Source: an uncultured Bacteroidales bacterium (GTDB lineage: Bacteria > Bacteroidota > Bacteroidia > Bacteroidales > UBA932). From it: a stretch of DNA of 32,120 nt. Below are positions 24,517 to 31,682 of this stretch, piece after piece. The position numbers and the translations under genes are program-made. The stretch is from positions 1 through 32,120 of the forward strand of contig CAJOLS010000068.1 of NCBI GenBank assembly GCA_905235535.1. The letters are read 5' to 3'. The stretch's first letter is position 1. Each line of letters begins with the position of its first letter. The notes below the pieces were generated by a model that had not been told where the DNA came from, made no database searches, and saw only the letters and a list, made by a program, of their open reading frames with translations.

Positions 24517-24666
24517 AGAGTCTGTTTTGAAATGATTGATATTTTTATTTATAGTTTATTTTTGTGGAAATTTTTCTTGAAAATTTTTGGCCATAGGGGG
24601 GCCTATGGGTGAAATTTACCAAAAAGAAACATAAAGAATTTATTGAATCATTTCAAAACAGACTCT
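24517..24666 (+). repeat. Dispersed inverted-repeat element, copy 5 (150 bp)
   Basis: A complete copy in the same orientation as copy 3. The hairpin stem CCATAGG/CCTATGG is intact but the loop is GGGG. A few bases after the hairpin are missing relative to copy 3. It fills most of the divergent region between the Na/Pi gene and the carbohydrate-binding lipoprotein gene and ends 14 bases before the latter's ATG. Confidence 0.95.
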
Positions 24667-24680
24667 AAAACCTTTAAACT

Positions 24681-26420
24681 ATGAAAAGGACAATTAGTAT
24701 TTCTATCCTGCTGACGGGCTTGGCCCTGGCAGGCTGCAACAAAGATGAAATTATCTCCAACGACCCTTGGAACCCCCATTCCGGCGAAAACGGCGGCAAT
24801 GCGGAAGCATCTGCCACCTCCGGCGTAACGGGGTCCACTACCCTTGAGGTGGCGCAGGACGAGGAAGACCTCATTGCAGGCACCACCTTTGTGCGCACCA
24901 TTTCCATCACCTTCTCCGAAAACGGGGACGCCAAGGTGGAAGGAGACGAGAACGGCATTGTGACCGTAAACGGCAACCAGGTAACGGTGGACAATACCCC
25001 TACCAATGAAAAGGTGAAATACATCCTCTCCGGCACCACCTCCAACGGTTTCCTCAAGATTTACTCCAACAACAAGCAGGCACTGGTGCTGGACGGTGTT
25101 TCCATCACCAACCCTACCGGCGCCGCCATCAACAACCAGGGCAAGAAGCGCTGCTTTGTGGTTGTGAACGGACAGAACTATCTGGCCGATGGCGCCGCCT
25201 ACACCGCTACGCCCGATGGTGAGGACGAAAAGGCGGCCTTCTTCTCCGAAGGCCAGCTTATCTTCAGCGGCGAAGGAGAACTGGAAGTGAATGCGACGGG
25301 TAAGGCCGGCATCACCTCCGACGATTACCTCAACTTCCTGGACGGTCCCACCCTCAACGTTTCCTCCACGGCAGGTCACACCCTCCGGGGCAAGGACGCC
25401 GTCTATGTGAACGGCGGCATCCTCAACCTGAAAGCATCGGCCCACATGAAAAAAGGCATCACCTCCGACAGCCTGGTGGTGTTTAACGGCGGCATCACCA
25501 ACATTGCCGTCAGCGGCGGGTTGGCCTATGACGAGGACGATGAGGAGTACAAATCCTCCGCCGGGGTAAAGGCCGATCAGTTCTTCGTGATGAACGACGG
25601 AACCCTTACCATTACCAACTCCGGACAGGGCGGAAAGGGCATCAGCGGCGACGGACCGGCGTATTTCCAGGGCGGGACCGTGGATGTGACCGTAACCGGA
25701 ACCAACTACGGAAAAAACAGCAACGACTCCAAGAGTGCCAAGGGCATCAAGTTTGACGGCGACATCTATATTTCCGGCGGCAGCATCAGCTCCAAGGCCT
25801 CCAACCACGAGGGCATCGAGGCCAAGGGAAAGATTGAAATCACCGGCGGCAGCGTGTATGCCCAGTCCAAGGACGACGCCATCAACAGCGCCGGCATGCT
25901 GGCCATCACCGGCGGAGAGGTGTGCGCCTATTCCACCGGCAACGACGGCATTGACGCCAACGGGAACTGTTTCCTGGAAGGCGGAATGGTGTATGCCATT
26001 GGCAGCGGAGGGGCCGAAGTGGCCGTGGACGCCAATACCGAAGGAGGCTACAAATTGTATGTGAACGGCGGCACCCTGTTTGCCATAGGCGGCCTGGAGA
26101 ACGGGGCCAGCCTGAGCCAGAACTGCTACCAGGCCTCTTCCTGGAGCCGCAACACCTGGTATTCCCTCACCGTGGGAGACCAAGTATACGCATTCAAGAC
26201 CCCTTCCAGCGGCGGCACGGGTCTGGTGGTGTCCGGCTCTTCCCAGCCGGCGGTCAAATCCGGCGTGAGCGTAAACGGCGGAACCCAGATTTTCAACGGG
26301 ATGGGCGTAGTGGACGGATCGGCCAGCGGCGGCTCCGATGTGAGCCTGAGCGCCTACTCCGGCGGAAACGGCGGGCCCGGCGGCCCCGGTAATCCCGGGG
26401 GTGGTGGTTTTGGCCGATGA
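24681..26420 (+). CDS. Carbohydrate-binding (Cthe_2159-like) beta-helix lipoprotein
   Basis: This 579-residue protein has a lipoprotein signal with lipobox LAGC (C19), so it is anchored to a membrane, probably surface exposed. The body is a series of short beta-helix-like repeats with GI-x-SDG/GIDAN and GG-x-V-Y-A patterns (for example KKGITSDS, KGISGDG, EGIEAKG, DDAINSAG, NDGIDANG), matching the Cthe_2159-type carbohydrate-binding family that binds polygalacturonate and cellulose. The C-terminus (about 555-579) is Gly/Pro-rich and flexible. It heads the set leading to the VTC and DUF4956 genes, a known association in Bacteroidota and Firmicutes. Its upstream region is almost entirely dispersed-element copy 5. 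Confidence 0.85.
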   Translation: MKRTISISILLTGLALAGCNKDEIISNDPWNPHSGENGGNAEASATSGVTGSTTLEVAQDEEDLIAGTTFVRTISITFSENGDAKVEGDENGIVTVNGNQVTVDNTPTNEKVKYILSGTTSNGFLKIYSNNKQALVLDGVSITNPTGAAINNQGKKRCFVVVNGQNYLADGAAYTATPDGEDEKAAFFSEGQLIFSGEGELEVNATGKAGITSDDYLNFLDGPTLNVSSTAGHTLRGKDAVYVNGGILNLKASAHMKKGITSDSLVVFNGGITNIAVSGGLAYDEDDEEYKSSAGVKADQFFVMNDGTLTITNSGQGGKGISGDGPAYFQGGTVDVTVTGTNYGKNSNDSKSAKGIKFDGDIYISGGSISSKASNHEGIEAKGKIEITGGSVYAQSKDDAINSAGMLAITGGEVCAYSTGNDGIDANGNCFLEGGMVYAIGSGGAEVAVDANTEGGYKLYVNGGTLFAIGGLENGASLSQNCYQASSWSRNTWYSLTVGDQVYAFKTPSSGGTGLVVSGSSQPAVKSGVSVNGGTQIFNGMGVVDGSASGGSDVSLSAYSGGNGGPGGPGNPGGGGFGR

Positions 26421-26426
26421 TTTTAT

Positions 26427-26434
26427 TATCTTTG
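26427..26434 (+). promoter_or_regulatory. -7 promoter motif upstream of the YD-like gene
   Basis: TATCTTTG fits TAnnTTTG and ends 9 bases before the ATG at 26444. It lies just after the lipoprotein stop, so the VTC-DUF4956-DUF2490 genes may have their own promoter. Confidence 0.55.
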
Positions 26435-26443
26435 CACTTTGTT

Positions 26444-26860
26444 ATGAAGAAACTATTTATCATCATTTCCTCCGCCCTGTTGCTGCTGCCCGTAGCGGCA
26501 AGGGCCCAGGAGACCCAGACCCTCAATAAGAAAAACCTGGTCATCAAGGAGTGGAACACGGACCCCAAGGGCAACAACAAGGTCCTGGACCACGTGACCA
26601 CCTTCAATCCGTCCGGCAGGAAAATCGAAGAGATTGAATACACCACCAGCGGCCAGAAATGGCGCAAACGTTTTGAGTACGGGGCCGACGGCCGGGTTTC
26701 CCGGGAACTGGTTTACGACGAGCGCAACAAGCTTCAGACATACAAGACGTTTGAATACAACGAGTTTGACCGGAAGAAAATCCAGTACACCTACAATGCG
26801 AAGGGGAAACTCATCGGCATCAAACAGTACGAATACATTGCCCAGGATGGCGGAAGATAG
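26444..26860 (+). CDS. Small secreted protein with YD/RHS-like repeats
   Basis: This 138-residue protein has a signal peptide (1-22, ending ARAQ). The mature part has short repeats of the form Y-x-x-x-G-x-x and Y-N-x-x-x-x-K (EYTTSGQKWRKRFEYGADGR, then YNEFDRKKIQYTYNAKGK), as in YD or MORN-like repeats that form beta hairpins and can bind polysaccharide. Function is unknown. I chose the ATG at 26444 because an upstream in-frame start at 26417 would span the TATCTTTG promoter. It overlaps the VTC gene by 14 bp and so belongs to that operon. Confidence 0.7.
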   Translation: MKKLFIIISSALLLLPVAARAQETQTLNKKNLVIKEWNTDPKGNNKVLDHVTTFNPSGRKIEEIEYTTSGQKWRKRFEYGADGRVSRELVYDERNKLQTYKTFEYNEFDRKKIQYTYNAKGKLIGIKQYEYIAQDGGR

Positions 26861-27644
26861 CCATATATCCTTTGACCGGGACCTGGAAGCCCTGCGGCCC
26901 ATCACGCTGGACCAGATGAAATCCGTGAAGCTGATGAACCGGGTGGACGCCAAGTTTCTCACCGACGAAGCCACGCTGCGCGGTGTCCTTGCCGACGCAG
27001 CCGCAGCCGGCTACCGGGTGCTGGTTACGGAAGGGCAGCGGCAGAGCCCCTACGACTCGGTGTATTTTGACACACCGGAGCTAAGGATGTTCTACGACCA
27101 CCGCAACAAGCACCTGGTGCGCCAGAAAGTGAGGACCCGCTGCTATGTGCGCTCCGGACAGGCCTTCCTGGAAATCAAACGCAAGAACAACCACGGCCGC
27201 ACCAACAAGAAAAGGACGGAGCTTCCCGTGGCCGATATGAAAGACTTCTCGGCCAACCAGGACGCCTGCGCCTACCTGGCCAGGCACTCCTGGTTTACCC
27301 AGGCCAGCCTCTCCCCCGTGCTGGAGACCCTTTTCACCCGCATTACGCTGGTGAATCCCTCCCTGACAGAGCGCCTCACCATAGATACACAGCTGCAGTT
27401 CAAAAACTTCCGGACCCACCTGGAAACCACGCTGCAGGATGCCGTGGTCATTGAGCTCAAGCAGGACGGGCGCGCCCGGAGCCAGATGAGACGCATCTTC
27501 CTGGAGCACCGGATTAAGCCGGTACGGGTGAGCAAATACTGCATTGCCGTCACCCTCACAGACCCTGAGGCCATCAGCGGCCGCTTTAAGATGAAGGTGA
27601 AGGCTATAGAAAAAACCATAGGAAAAAAGATTGAAACAAGATGA
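26847..27644 (+). CDS. VTC-domain (polyphosphate polymerase-like) protein
   Basis: This 265-residue protein consists of a VTC domain, the triphosphate-tunnel fold that in yeast Vtc4 polymerises polyphosphate from ATP. The basic tunnel residues expected in the family are visible: K36 in DAKFL, R96 and R98 in KVRTR, E109 and K111 in LEIKRK, E203 and K205 in VIELKQD and K230 in SKY. No SPX domain or membrane segment is present. It overlaps the YD-like gene by 14 bp and the DUF4956 gene by 4 bp. In many bacteria VTC, DUF4956 and carbohydrate-binding or CotH genes occur together; whether these make polyphosphate has not been shown to my knowledge. Confidence 0.88.
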   Translation: MAEDSHISFDRDLEALRPITLDQMKSVKLMNRVDAKFLTDEATLRGVLADAAAAGYRVLVTEGQRQSPYDSVYFDTPELRMFYDHRNKHLVRQKVRTRCYVRSGQAFLEIKRKNNHGRTNKKRTELPVADMKDFSANQDACAYLARHSWFTQASLSPVLETLFTRITLVNPSLTERLTIDTQLQFKNFRTHLETTLQDAVVIELKQDGRARSQMRRIFLEHRIKPVRVSKYCIAVTLTDPEAISGRFKMKVKAIEKTIGKKIETR

Positions 27645-28432
27645 TAGACAAATTATTCCGCTTCGTACAGGAAGACCTGGCCTCCTTCGGGGACCTGGAA
27701 GCCGGAGACGACCTTCTCCTGGACGTGCAAACCATTACGGACGCCATGATGACCACGGCCCAGAAAGTGGCCGAACTGGGCATCCGCTTTGCCCTGAACC
27801 TGCTGGTGTGCTGGATTCTGGTGCATTTCTTCTATTATAAGAAGAGCAGGCGCCGGGACTACTACTTCACCTTCATGGTGTTCTCGTCGGCCATGCTCAC
27901 GCTGCTCTATATCATGGGCAACGTGGAGGTGGGCGTGGGGCTTACCCTGGGCCTGTTCGCCATCTTCGGGGTTATCCGCTACCGAACGGAGACGGTGCCC
28001 ATCCGGGAGATGACCTACCTGTTTGTGATCATTGCCCTGGCGGCCGTCAACGGCCTGGCCCCGGTTTACCACGTGGCGGGCCTGCAGACGGACGCCCCGC
28101 ACTATGCCCTGGGCTGGGGGAGCGTGGGGGTGATGGCGCTGGTGAATGCGCTCATCGTAGCGCTGGTGGCCGTCCTGGAAAGCGAGAGCCTGGTAAAGCA
28201 CACCGCCACCAAGCTGGTGCTGTACGACAAGATTGAAAACATTGTCCCGGAAAAGCGGGAAGAGCTCCTGGAAGACCTTCAGAAGCGCCTGGGCGTGAAG
28301 GTGGAGAATGTGGAAATCGGCCATGTGGATTTTCTCAAGGATGCCGCCTTCATCAAGGTCTTCTACCACCTTCCCAAAGGGGAATCCAACTCCGTGAACA
28401 TGATAACCCGAGCAAAAGACTACGTAGAATAA
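27641..28432 (+). CDS. DUF4956 integral membrane protein
   Basis: This 263-residue protein has four to five membrane segments (about 45-65, 75-92, 96-113, 124-141 and 160-180) and a cytoplasmic C-terminal domain. The family signature FGVIRYRTETVPIREMTYLF lies at 109-128, with conserved arginines and acidic residues in or next to the membrane. Function is unknown. The gene overlaps the VTC gene by 4 bp and the DUF2490 gene by 1 bp, so the three proteins may form a complex or a polymer-export route; this is inference from gene order. Confidence 0.85.
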   Translation: MIDKLFRFVQEDLASFGDLEAGDDLLLDVQTITDAMMTTAQKVAELGIRFALNLLVCWILVHFFYYKKSRRRDYYFTFMVFSSAMLTLLYIMGNVEVGVGLTLGLFAIFGVIRYRTETVPIREMTYLFVIIALAAVNGLAPVYHVAGLQTDAPHYALGWGSVGVMALVNALIVALVAVLESESLVKHTATKLVLYDKIENIVPEKREELLEDLQKRLGVKVENVEIGHVDFLKDAAFIKVFYHLPKGESNSVNMITRAKDYVE

Positions 28433-29226
28433 TGAGAAAATTCGTCCTAACCCTGGCCCTCCTGCTGCCGCTGGCTGCGGCCGCCCAGAATGAATACGAC
28501 AGTGGCATCCGCCTTTCCGCCGCTGCCGATTACAAGATTAGAAAAGGCCTGCACGTAAACGTGGAGGAAGAAATCCGCATAGGCGGAGTATTCCAGTCCC
28601 TGAACCGCCTGCAAACCACGGTGGGCCTGGACTACAAAGCCGCCAAGTTCCTGAAACTGGGAGCCGGGTACATCCTCATCAACCCCTATGACGGAGTGAA
28701 CCGCAGCTTCAAGGCTCCCCGTCACCGTCTTTATGTGGATGCTACCGGGCATGTGACGTGGAACAATTTCAGTTTCTCCCTCAAGGAGCGTGTGCAGTTC
28801 ACCCACCGCACCGGCACCTTCAACGTGTACCAGAACACGCCCGACGCCTTTGCCGTCAAGAGCCGCATAGGGGTGGAATACAAGGGGTGGACTTACTTTG
28901 AGCCCGGGGTATTCCTGGAAATGCGCACCCAGCTGAACGCCCCCTGGGGAGAGACCAGCGGCGACTTGCAGACCAAAAACGACGGCACCACCTACTACAA
29001 TTACACGCCCACGGGATATACCCACGTTTATAACGACCGTTATAGGCTCATATTCCGCACGGACATCAAGCTGAGCAACCATCACGTCCTGCAGCCCTAT
29101 GCCCTGGTGGATTTCTATTCCCCTTACGAGATAGACACCAATACCGAGGGAACCCGCCTCTTCAGCGCTTCCTATGTGAATCAGACTAATGTAAACGTAG
29201 GCATCAGCTACACTTTCAAGTTTTAG
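28432..29226 (+). CDS. DUF2490 outer-membrane beta-barrel protein
   Basis: This 264-residue protein has a signal peptide (1-18, ending AAAQ). The remainder is a run of amphipathic strands ending in an aromatic-rich C-terminus (NVGISYTFKF), as expected of an outer-membrane barrel. The DUF2490 features are visible, with the LSAAADYKIRKGLHVNVEEEIR and LQTTVGLDYKAAKFLKLGAGY stretches. Function is unknown. Its ATG overlaps the DUF4956 TAA by one base. It could be the outer-membrane part of the VTC/DUF4956 system. The next gene, ispF, starts 17 bases later. Confidence 0.8.
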   Translation: MRKFVLTLALLLPLAAAAQNEYDSGIRLSAAADYKIRKGLHVNVEEEIRIGGVFQSLNRLQTTVGLDYKAAKFLKLGAGYILINPYDGVNRSFKAPRHRLYVDATGHVTWNNFSFSLKERVQFTHRTGTFNVYQNTPDAFAVKSRIGVEYKGWTYFEPGVFLEMRTQLNAPWGETSGDLQTKNDGTTYYNYTPTGYTHVYNDRYRLIFRTDIKLSNHHVLQPYALVDFYSPYEIDTNTEGTRLFSASYVNQTNVNVGISYTFKF

Positions 29227-29243
29227 TCAAAACAGATTTTAGT

Positions 29244-29723
29244 ATGGATATCAGGATAGGTAACGGTTACGACGTACATGCCCTGGCCGACGGGCTACCC
29301 ATGCGGCTGGGCGGTGTGCAGATTCCTTCCGCCACGGGTTTTGTGGCCCACTCCGACGGCGACGTGGCCATCCATGCCCTGTGCGACGCCCTGCTGGGCT
29401 GCCTGTCGCTGGGGGATATCGGCCATCTGTTCCCCGACACTTCCGACGAGTGGAAAGGGGTAGATTCCAAGCTGCTGCTGGCCCGGGTGGTGGCCCTTGT
29501 GCACGAGCATGGGTATGAGGTGGGCAATGTGGACATTACCATCGCCCTGCAAAAGCCCAAGCTGGCCCCCCATATTGAAACCATGCGGTCCACCCTGGCT
29601 CCCATCCTGGGAGTTGGAGCGGACCGCGTGTCCGTAAAAGCCACCACCACCGAGAAGCTGGGCTTCGTGGGCCGGTGCGAAGGCTGTGAGGTTTGGGCCA
29701 GCGCCCTTATCAAGCAGGATTAA
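29244..29723 (+). CDS. ispF: 2-C-methyl-D-erythritol 2,4-cyclodiphosphate synthase
   Basis: IspF is the fifth enzyme of the non-mevalonate (MEP) isoprenoid pathway, forming the cyclic diphosphate with release of CMP. The 159-residue length is normal. Metal ligands are D10 and H12 in GYDVHA and H44 in HSDGDVAIH, and the C-terminal KATTTEKLGFVGRCEG signature is complete. It follows the DUF2490 gene by 17 bases and may be read from the same transcript. It converges on the metallophosphoesterase gene, the two stop codons overlapping. Confidence 0.96.
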   Translation: MDIRIGNGYDVHALADGLPMRLGGVQIPSATGFVAHSDGDVAIHALCDALLGCLSLGDIGHLFPDTSDEWKGVDSKLLLARVVALVHEHGYEVGNVDITIALQKPKLAPHIETMRSTLAPILGVGADRVSVKATTTEKLGFVGRCEGCEVWASALIKQD

Positions 29724-31183
29724 TAGCTGAAACTGTAGTCGTAGTCGGCCCCGCCGGCGCCGATGCGGAAGGTATGGACTTCACGCCTGGCCGGTTTCAC
29801 GGCCACCACATCTATACAGAGGCTTTCCTTGTAGTCAAAGAAGGCGTGCTTCTGTCCGGGCATCATGAGATCCGGACTCACCCATCCGTATCCCTGTGAC
29901 ACATAATAGTTTACGCCATCGGCCACCTGGTGGAAGTTAACATGGGTGTCTCCCGTGAACAGGCCCACCAGATTCACCTTGTCTTTATACGAGGCCAGGA
30001 AATCCATCATCTTGGAAGACTGTTCTTTCTTCACGGGATTCATAGAAACCATGTTCCAGACGCCCAGCGGATGGGGCATCCAGTGGGAGAGCAGCAGCAC
30101 GTGCATGTTGGAAGGCGTCTGGTCCAGCACACCCGCCAGCCAGTCCAGCTGAGGGTCTCCGTAGGAATAGTAGAACTCTCCCTTGGTGGCACTGGATTCG
30201 CTGTTCAGGAATATCACGCGGAAATTCTTTTCCGGAATGTCCAGATAGCCATAAGTTTTTCCGGGAGTGAGGTGAAGATTGCCTCCCGCCCTGGCTTCCC
30301 AGGGTTTCTGGAAGAAACCGGACAGGTACTCTTCCGTGAGCCAGAGGCCGGCGCCGCCGTCCCAGTCGTGGTTGCCGGGGGCATAAACCCACAGGCCATT
30401 GTACTCCAGCATTCCTTCCTTGATTTTGTCCAGGATGAGGCGTGCGTAGGTGGAATCTACCGTGGCGGGATAAGCATTGAGGCCGATGTCTCCCAGGTTG
30501 GCCATGAAATCGGCCCCGAACATATCTGCGGCCGTTGCGGCAAAGCCCACGTGCTTGTAGGTGAAGTTGCCTGCGGTATGCACGTCGGTGATGATGGGGA
30601 ACACCACGGTTTCGTCACTTCCTTTCCAGGCCTGGAAGCGCTGGAGGGCCTCTTTTACCTGCGGCTTCACAAACTTCCGGTTGCTGGAGAGCTTGTCTTC
30701 CCGCTTCATGACCTCGTCGTTGTATTCCTGTTCCGGGATGGTTGGAGTGGCATACCTGAAGGACAGGGACTGGCCCTTGTCAAAGTCGAAGTATTCTATC
30801 TTGAGCCGGTGCGTACCTTTGCCCAGAACCTTGGTCGCCTTCTTTTCGATGGGGCCGTGGGCGCCGTCGCTGTCGGTAAGGAGCTCTCCGTCCACGTAGA
30901 AGCGGCTACCGTCGTCGGTGGTGACGGTAAAGGTGTATTCCTCTTCCCTGCTCACCTTCAAAGGAGCCTCGAACAGGACGCAGAAGTGGTTTTTGGTGTC
31001 GTCAATGTCCATCAGGTCCAGGTTCCATTTGGTTCCCTGCAGGGCCGGTTCTCCCAGCGTGGAAAAGTCCGGCAGATTTCTTTCCGGCCAGTCGTACCAG
31101 ACTTTGTAACTGACCTCGGGTTGGGGGGCGCAGGCAACCAGGACCAGGAGGGTTCCCAGCGCCAGGACAATCTTTTTTTTCAT
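29720..31183 (-). CDS. Lipoprotein with PA14 and calcineurin-like metallophosphoesterase domains
   Basis: This 487-residue protein has a lipoprotein signal with lipobox LVAC (C18). Residues about 25-145 form a PA14-like domain (TDDGSRFYVDGELLTDSDG), a fold that often binds carbohydrate. Residues about 190-460 are a calcineurin-like phosphoesterase with metal motifs TDVH (D200, H202), NLGDIG (D232), PGNHDW (270-274), LLSHW and FTGDTHVNFH. It is likely exported and acts on an unknown phosphoester, possibly surface linked. I chose the ATG at 31183; an upstream start at 31204 would be encoded by the terminator hairpin and would break the signal. It shares its stop with ispF (convergent TTAA). Confidence 0.87.
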   Translation of the reverse strand: MKKKIVLALGTLLVLVACAPQPEVSYKVWYDWPERNLPDFSTLGEPALQGTKWNLDLMDIDDTKNHFCVLFEAPLKVSREEEYTFTVTTDDGSRFYVDGELLTDSDGAHGPIEKKATKVLGKGTHRLKIEYFDFDKGQSLSFRYATPTIPEQEYNDEVMKREDKLSSNRKFVKPQVKEALQRFQAWKGSDETVVFPIITDVHTAGNFTYKHVGFAATAADMFGADFMANLGDIGLNAYPATVDSTYARLILDKIKEGMLEYNGLWVYAPGNHDWDGGAGLWLTEEYLSGFFQKPWEARAGGNLHLTPGKTYGYLDIPEKNFRVIFLNSESSATKGEFYYSYGDPQLDWLAGVLDQTPSNMHVLLLSHWMPHPLGVWNMVSMNPVKKEQSSKMMDFLASYKDKVNLVGLFTGDTHVNFHQVADGVNYYVSQGYGWVSPDLMMPGQKHAFFDYKESLCIDVVAVKPARREVHTFRIGAGGADYDYSFSY

Positions 31184-31188
31184 CACGC

Positions 31189-31209
31189 AAAACCCCGGGG
31201 CCACCCGGG
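31189..31209 (-). terminator. Hairpin terminator just before the metallophosphoesterase start
   Basis: On minus, CCCGGG-TGGC-CCCGGG is followed by GTTTT. It ends about 5 bases before the ATG at 31183. It fits a terminator for the upstream small gene, but could also act as an attenuator. Confidence 0.65.
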
Positions 31210-31235
31210 ATATTTAAACATTATATGCACATAAA

Positions 31236-31523
31236 CTATTTGCCCAGTCCTTTTTTGGCGGAGGCGGCCAGTTCGTCGTACAGGGCGTCCGTCTTTTCCA
31301 GCAGTTCTTTGCGGATGCTGGTAAAGCAAAGCTTGGGATTTTCGGCTCCTGCGCTCTTGACCACTTTGTCGCGGAGGTCGTTGTACAAATCCACAGCCTT
31401 GTCAATAAGGTTGGCAATCTCATCGGCATTCTTGCCGGGATTCATGTTCAGGAACAGGGTGCAGTCGTCGATGAATGCGCCAATCACATACTGGATGTCT
31501 TTCTTTACGTCTCTGAGATTCAT
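31236..31523 (-). CDS. Small conserved helical protein of unknown function
   Basis: This 95-residue protein is predicted to be mostly alpha-helical and soluble, with segments such as LIDKAVDLYNDLRDKVVKSA and IRKELLEKTDALYDELAASAKKG. I do not recognise a named family. It has a TATCTTTG promoter motif at 31547-31554 and a GC-rich terminator downstream, so it appears to be a single-gene unit, and its conservation of gene structure (ATG, no signal peptide) supports a real gene. It is divergent from the lipoprotein gene at 31683. Confidence 0.75.
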   Translation of the reverse strand: MNLRDVKKDIQYVIGAFIDDCTLFLNMNPGKNADEIANLIDKAVDLYNDLRDKVVKSAGAENPKLCFTSIRKELLEKTDALYDELAASAKKGLGK

Positions 31524-31546
31524 ATCTTTTGCGAATTAATTCGGTG

Positions 31547-31554
31547 CAAAGATA
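31547..31554 (-). promoter_or_regulatory. -7 promoter motif of the small helical protein gene
   Basis: TATCTTTG on minus fits TAnnTTTG and ends 23 bases before the ATG at 31523. Confidence 0.6.
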
Positions 31555-31634
31555 GTCATTTTTCCTGAATATCGGCCAACATGGCCGCAACGGCAGCGGA
31601 TGTAGCACACTTTTTTATGAGAAAGAGAAAAGGG

Positions 31635-31664
31635 TTAGCAGTAAGGAAATTATTATTACCTTTG
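31635..31664 (+). promoter_or_regulatory. Promoter of the 3'-truncated lipoprotein gene
   Basis: TTAG (31635-31638), 18 bases, then TACCTTTG (31657-31664) resembles TTTG-N19-21-TAnnTTTG. The ATG at 31671 would leave almost no leader; the ATG at 31683 leaves a short one. Confidence 0.6.
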
Positions 31665-31682
31665 CAGAATATGATACACCCC

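Noticed and set aside
29227..29243. CAAAACAGATTTTAG before ispF, resembling the element's end repeat
   Set aside because: Only about nine bases match and there is no second end or hairpin, so a remnant of the element cannot be claimed.
29720..29723. ispF and metallophosphoesterase stop codons overlapping (TTAA)
   Set aside because: Convergent genes sharing a few bases at their ends is common and does not need a special explanation.
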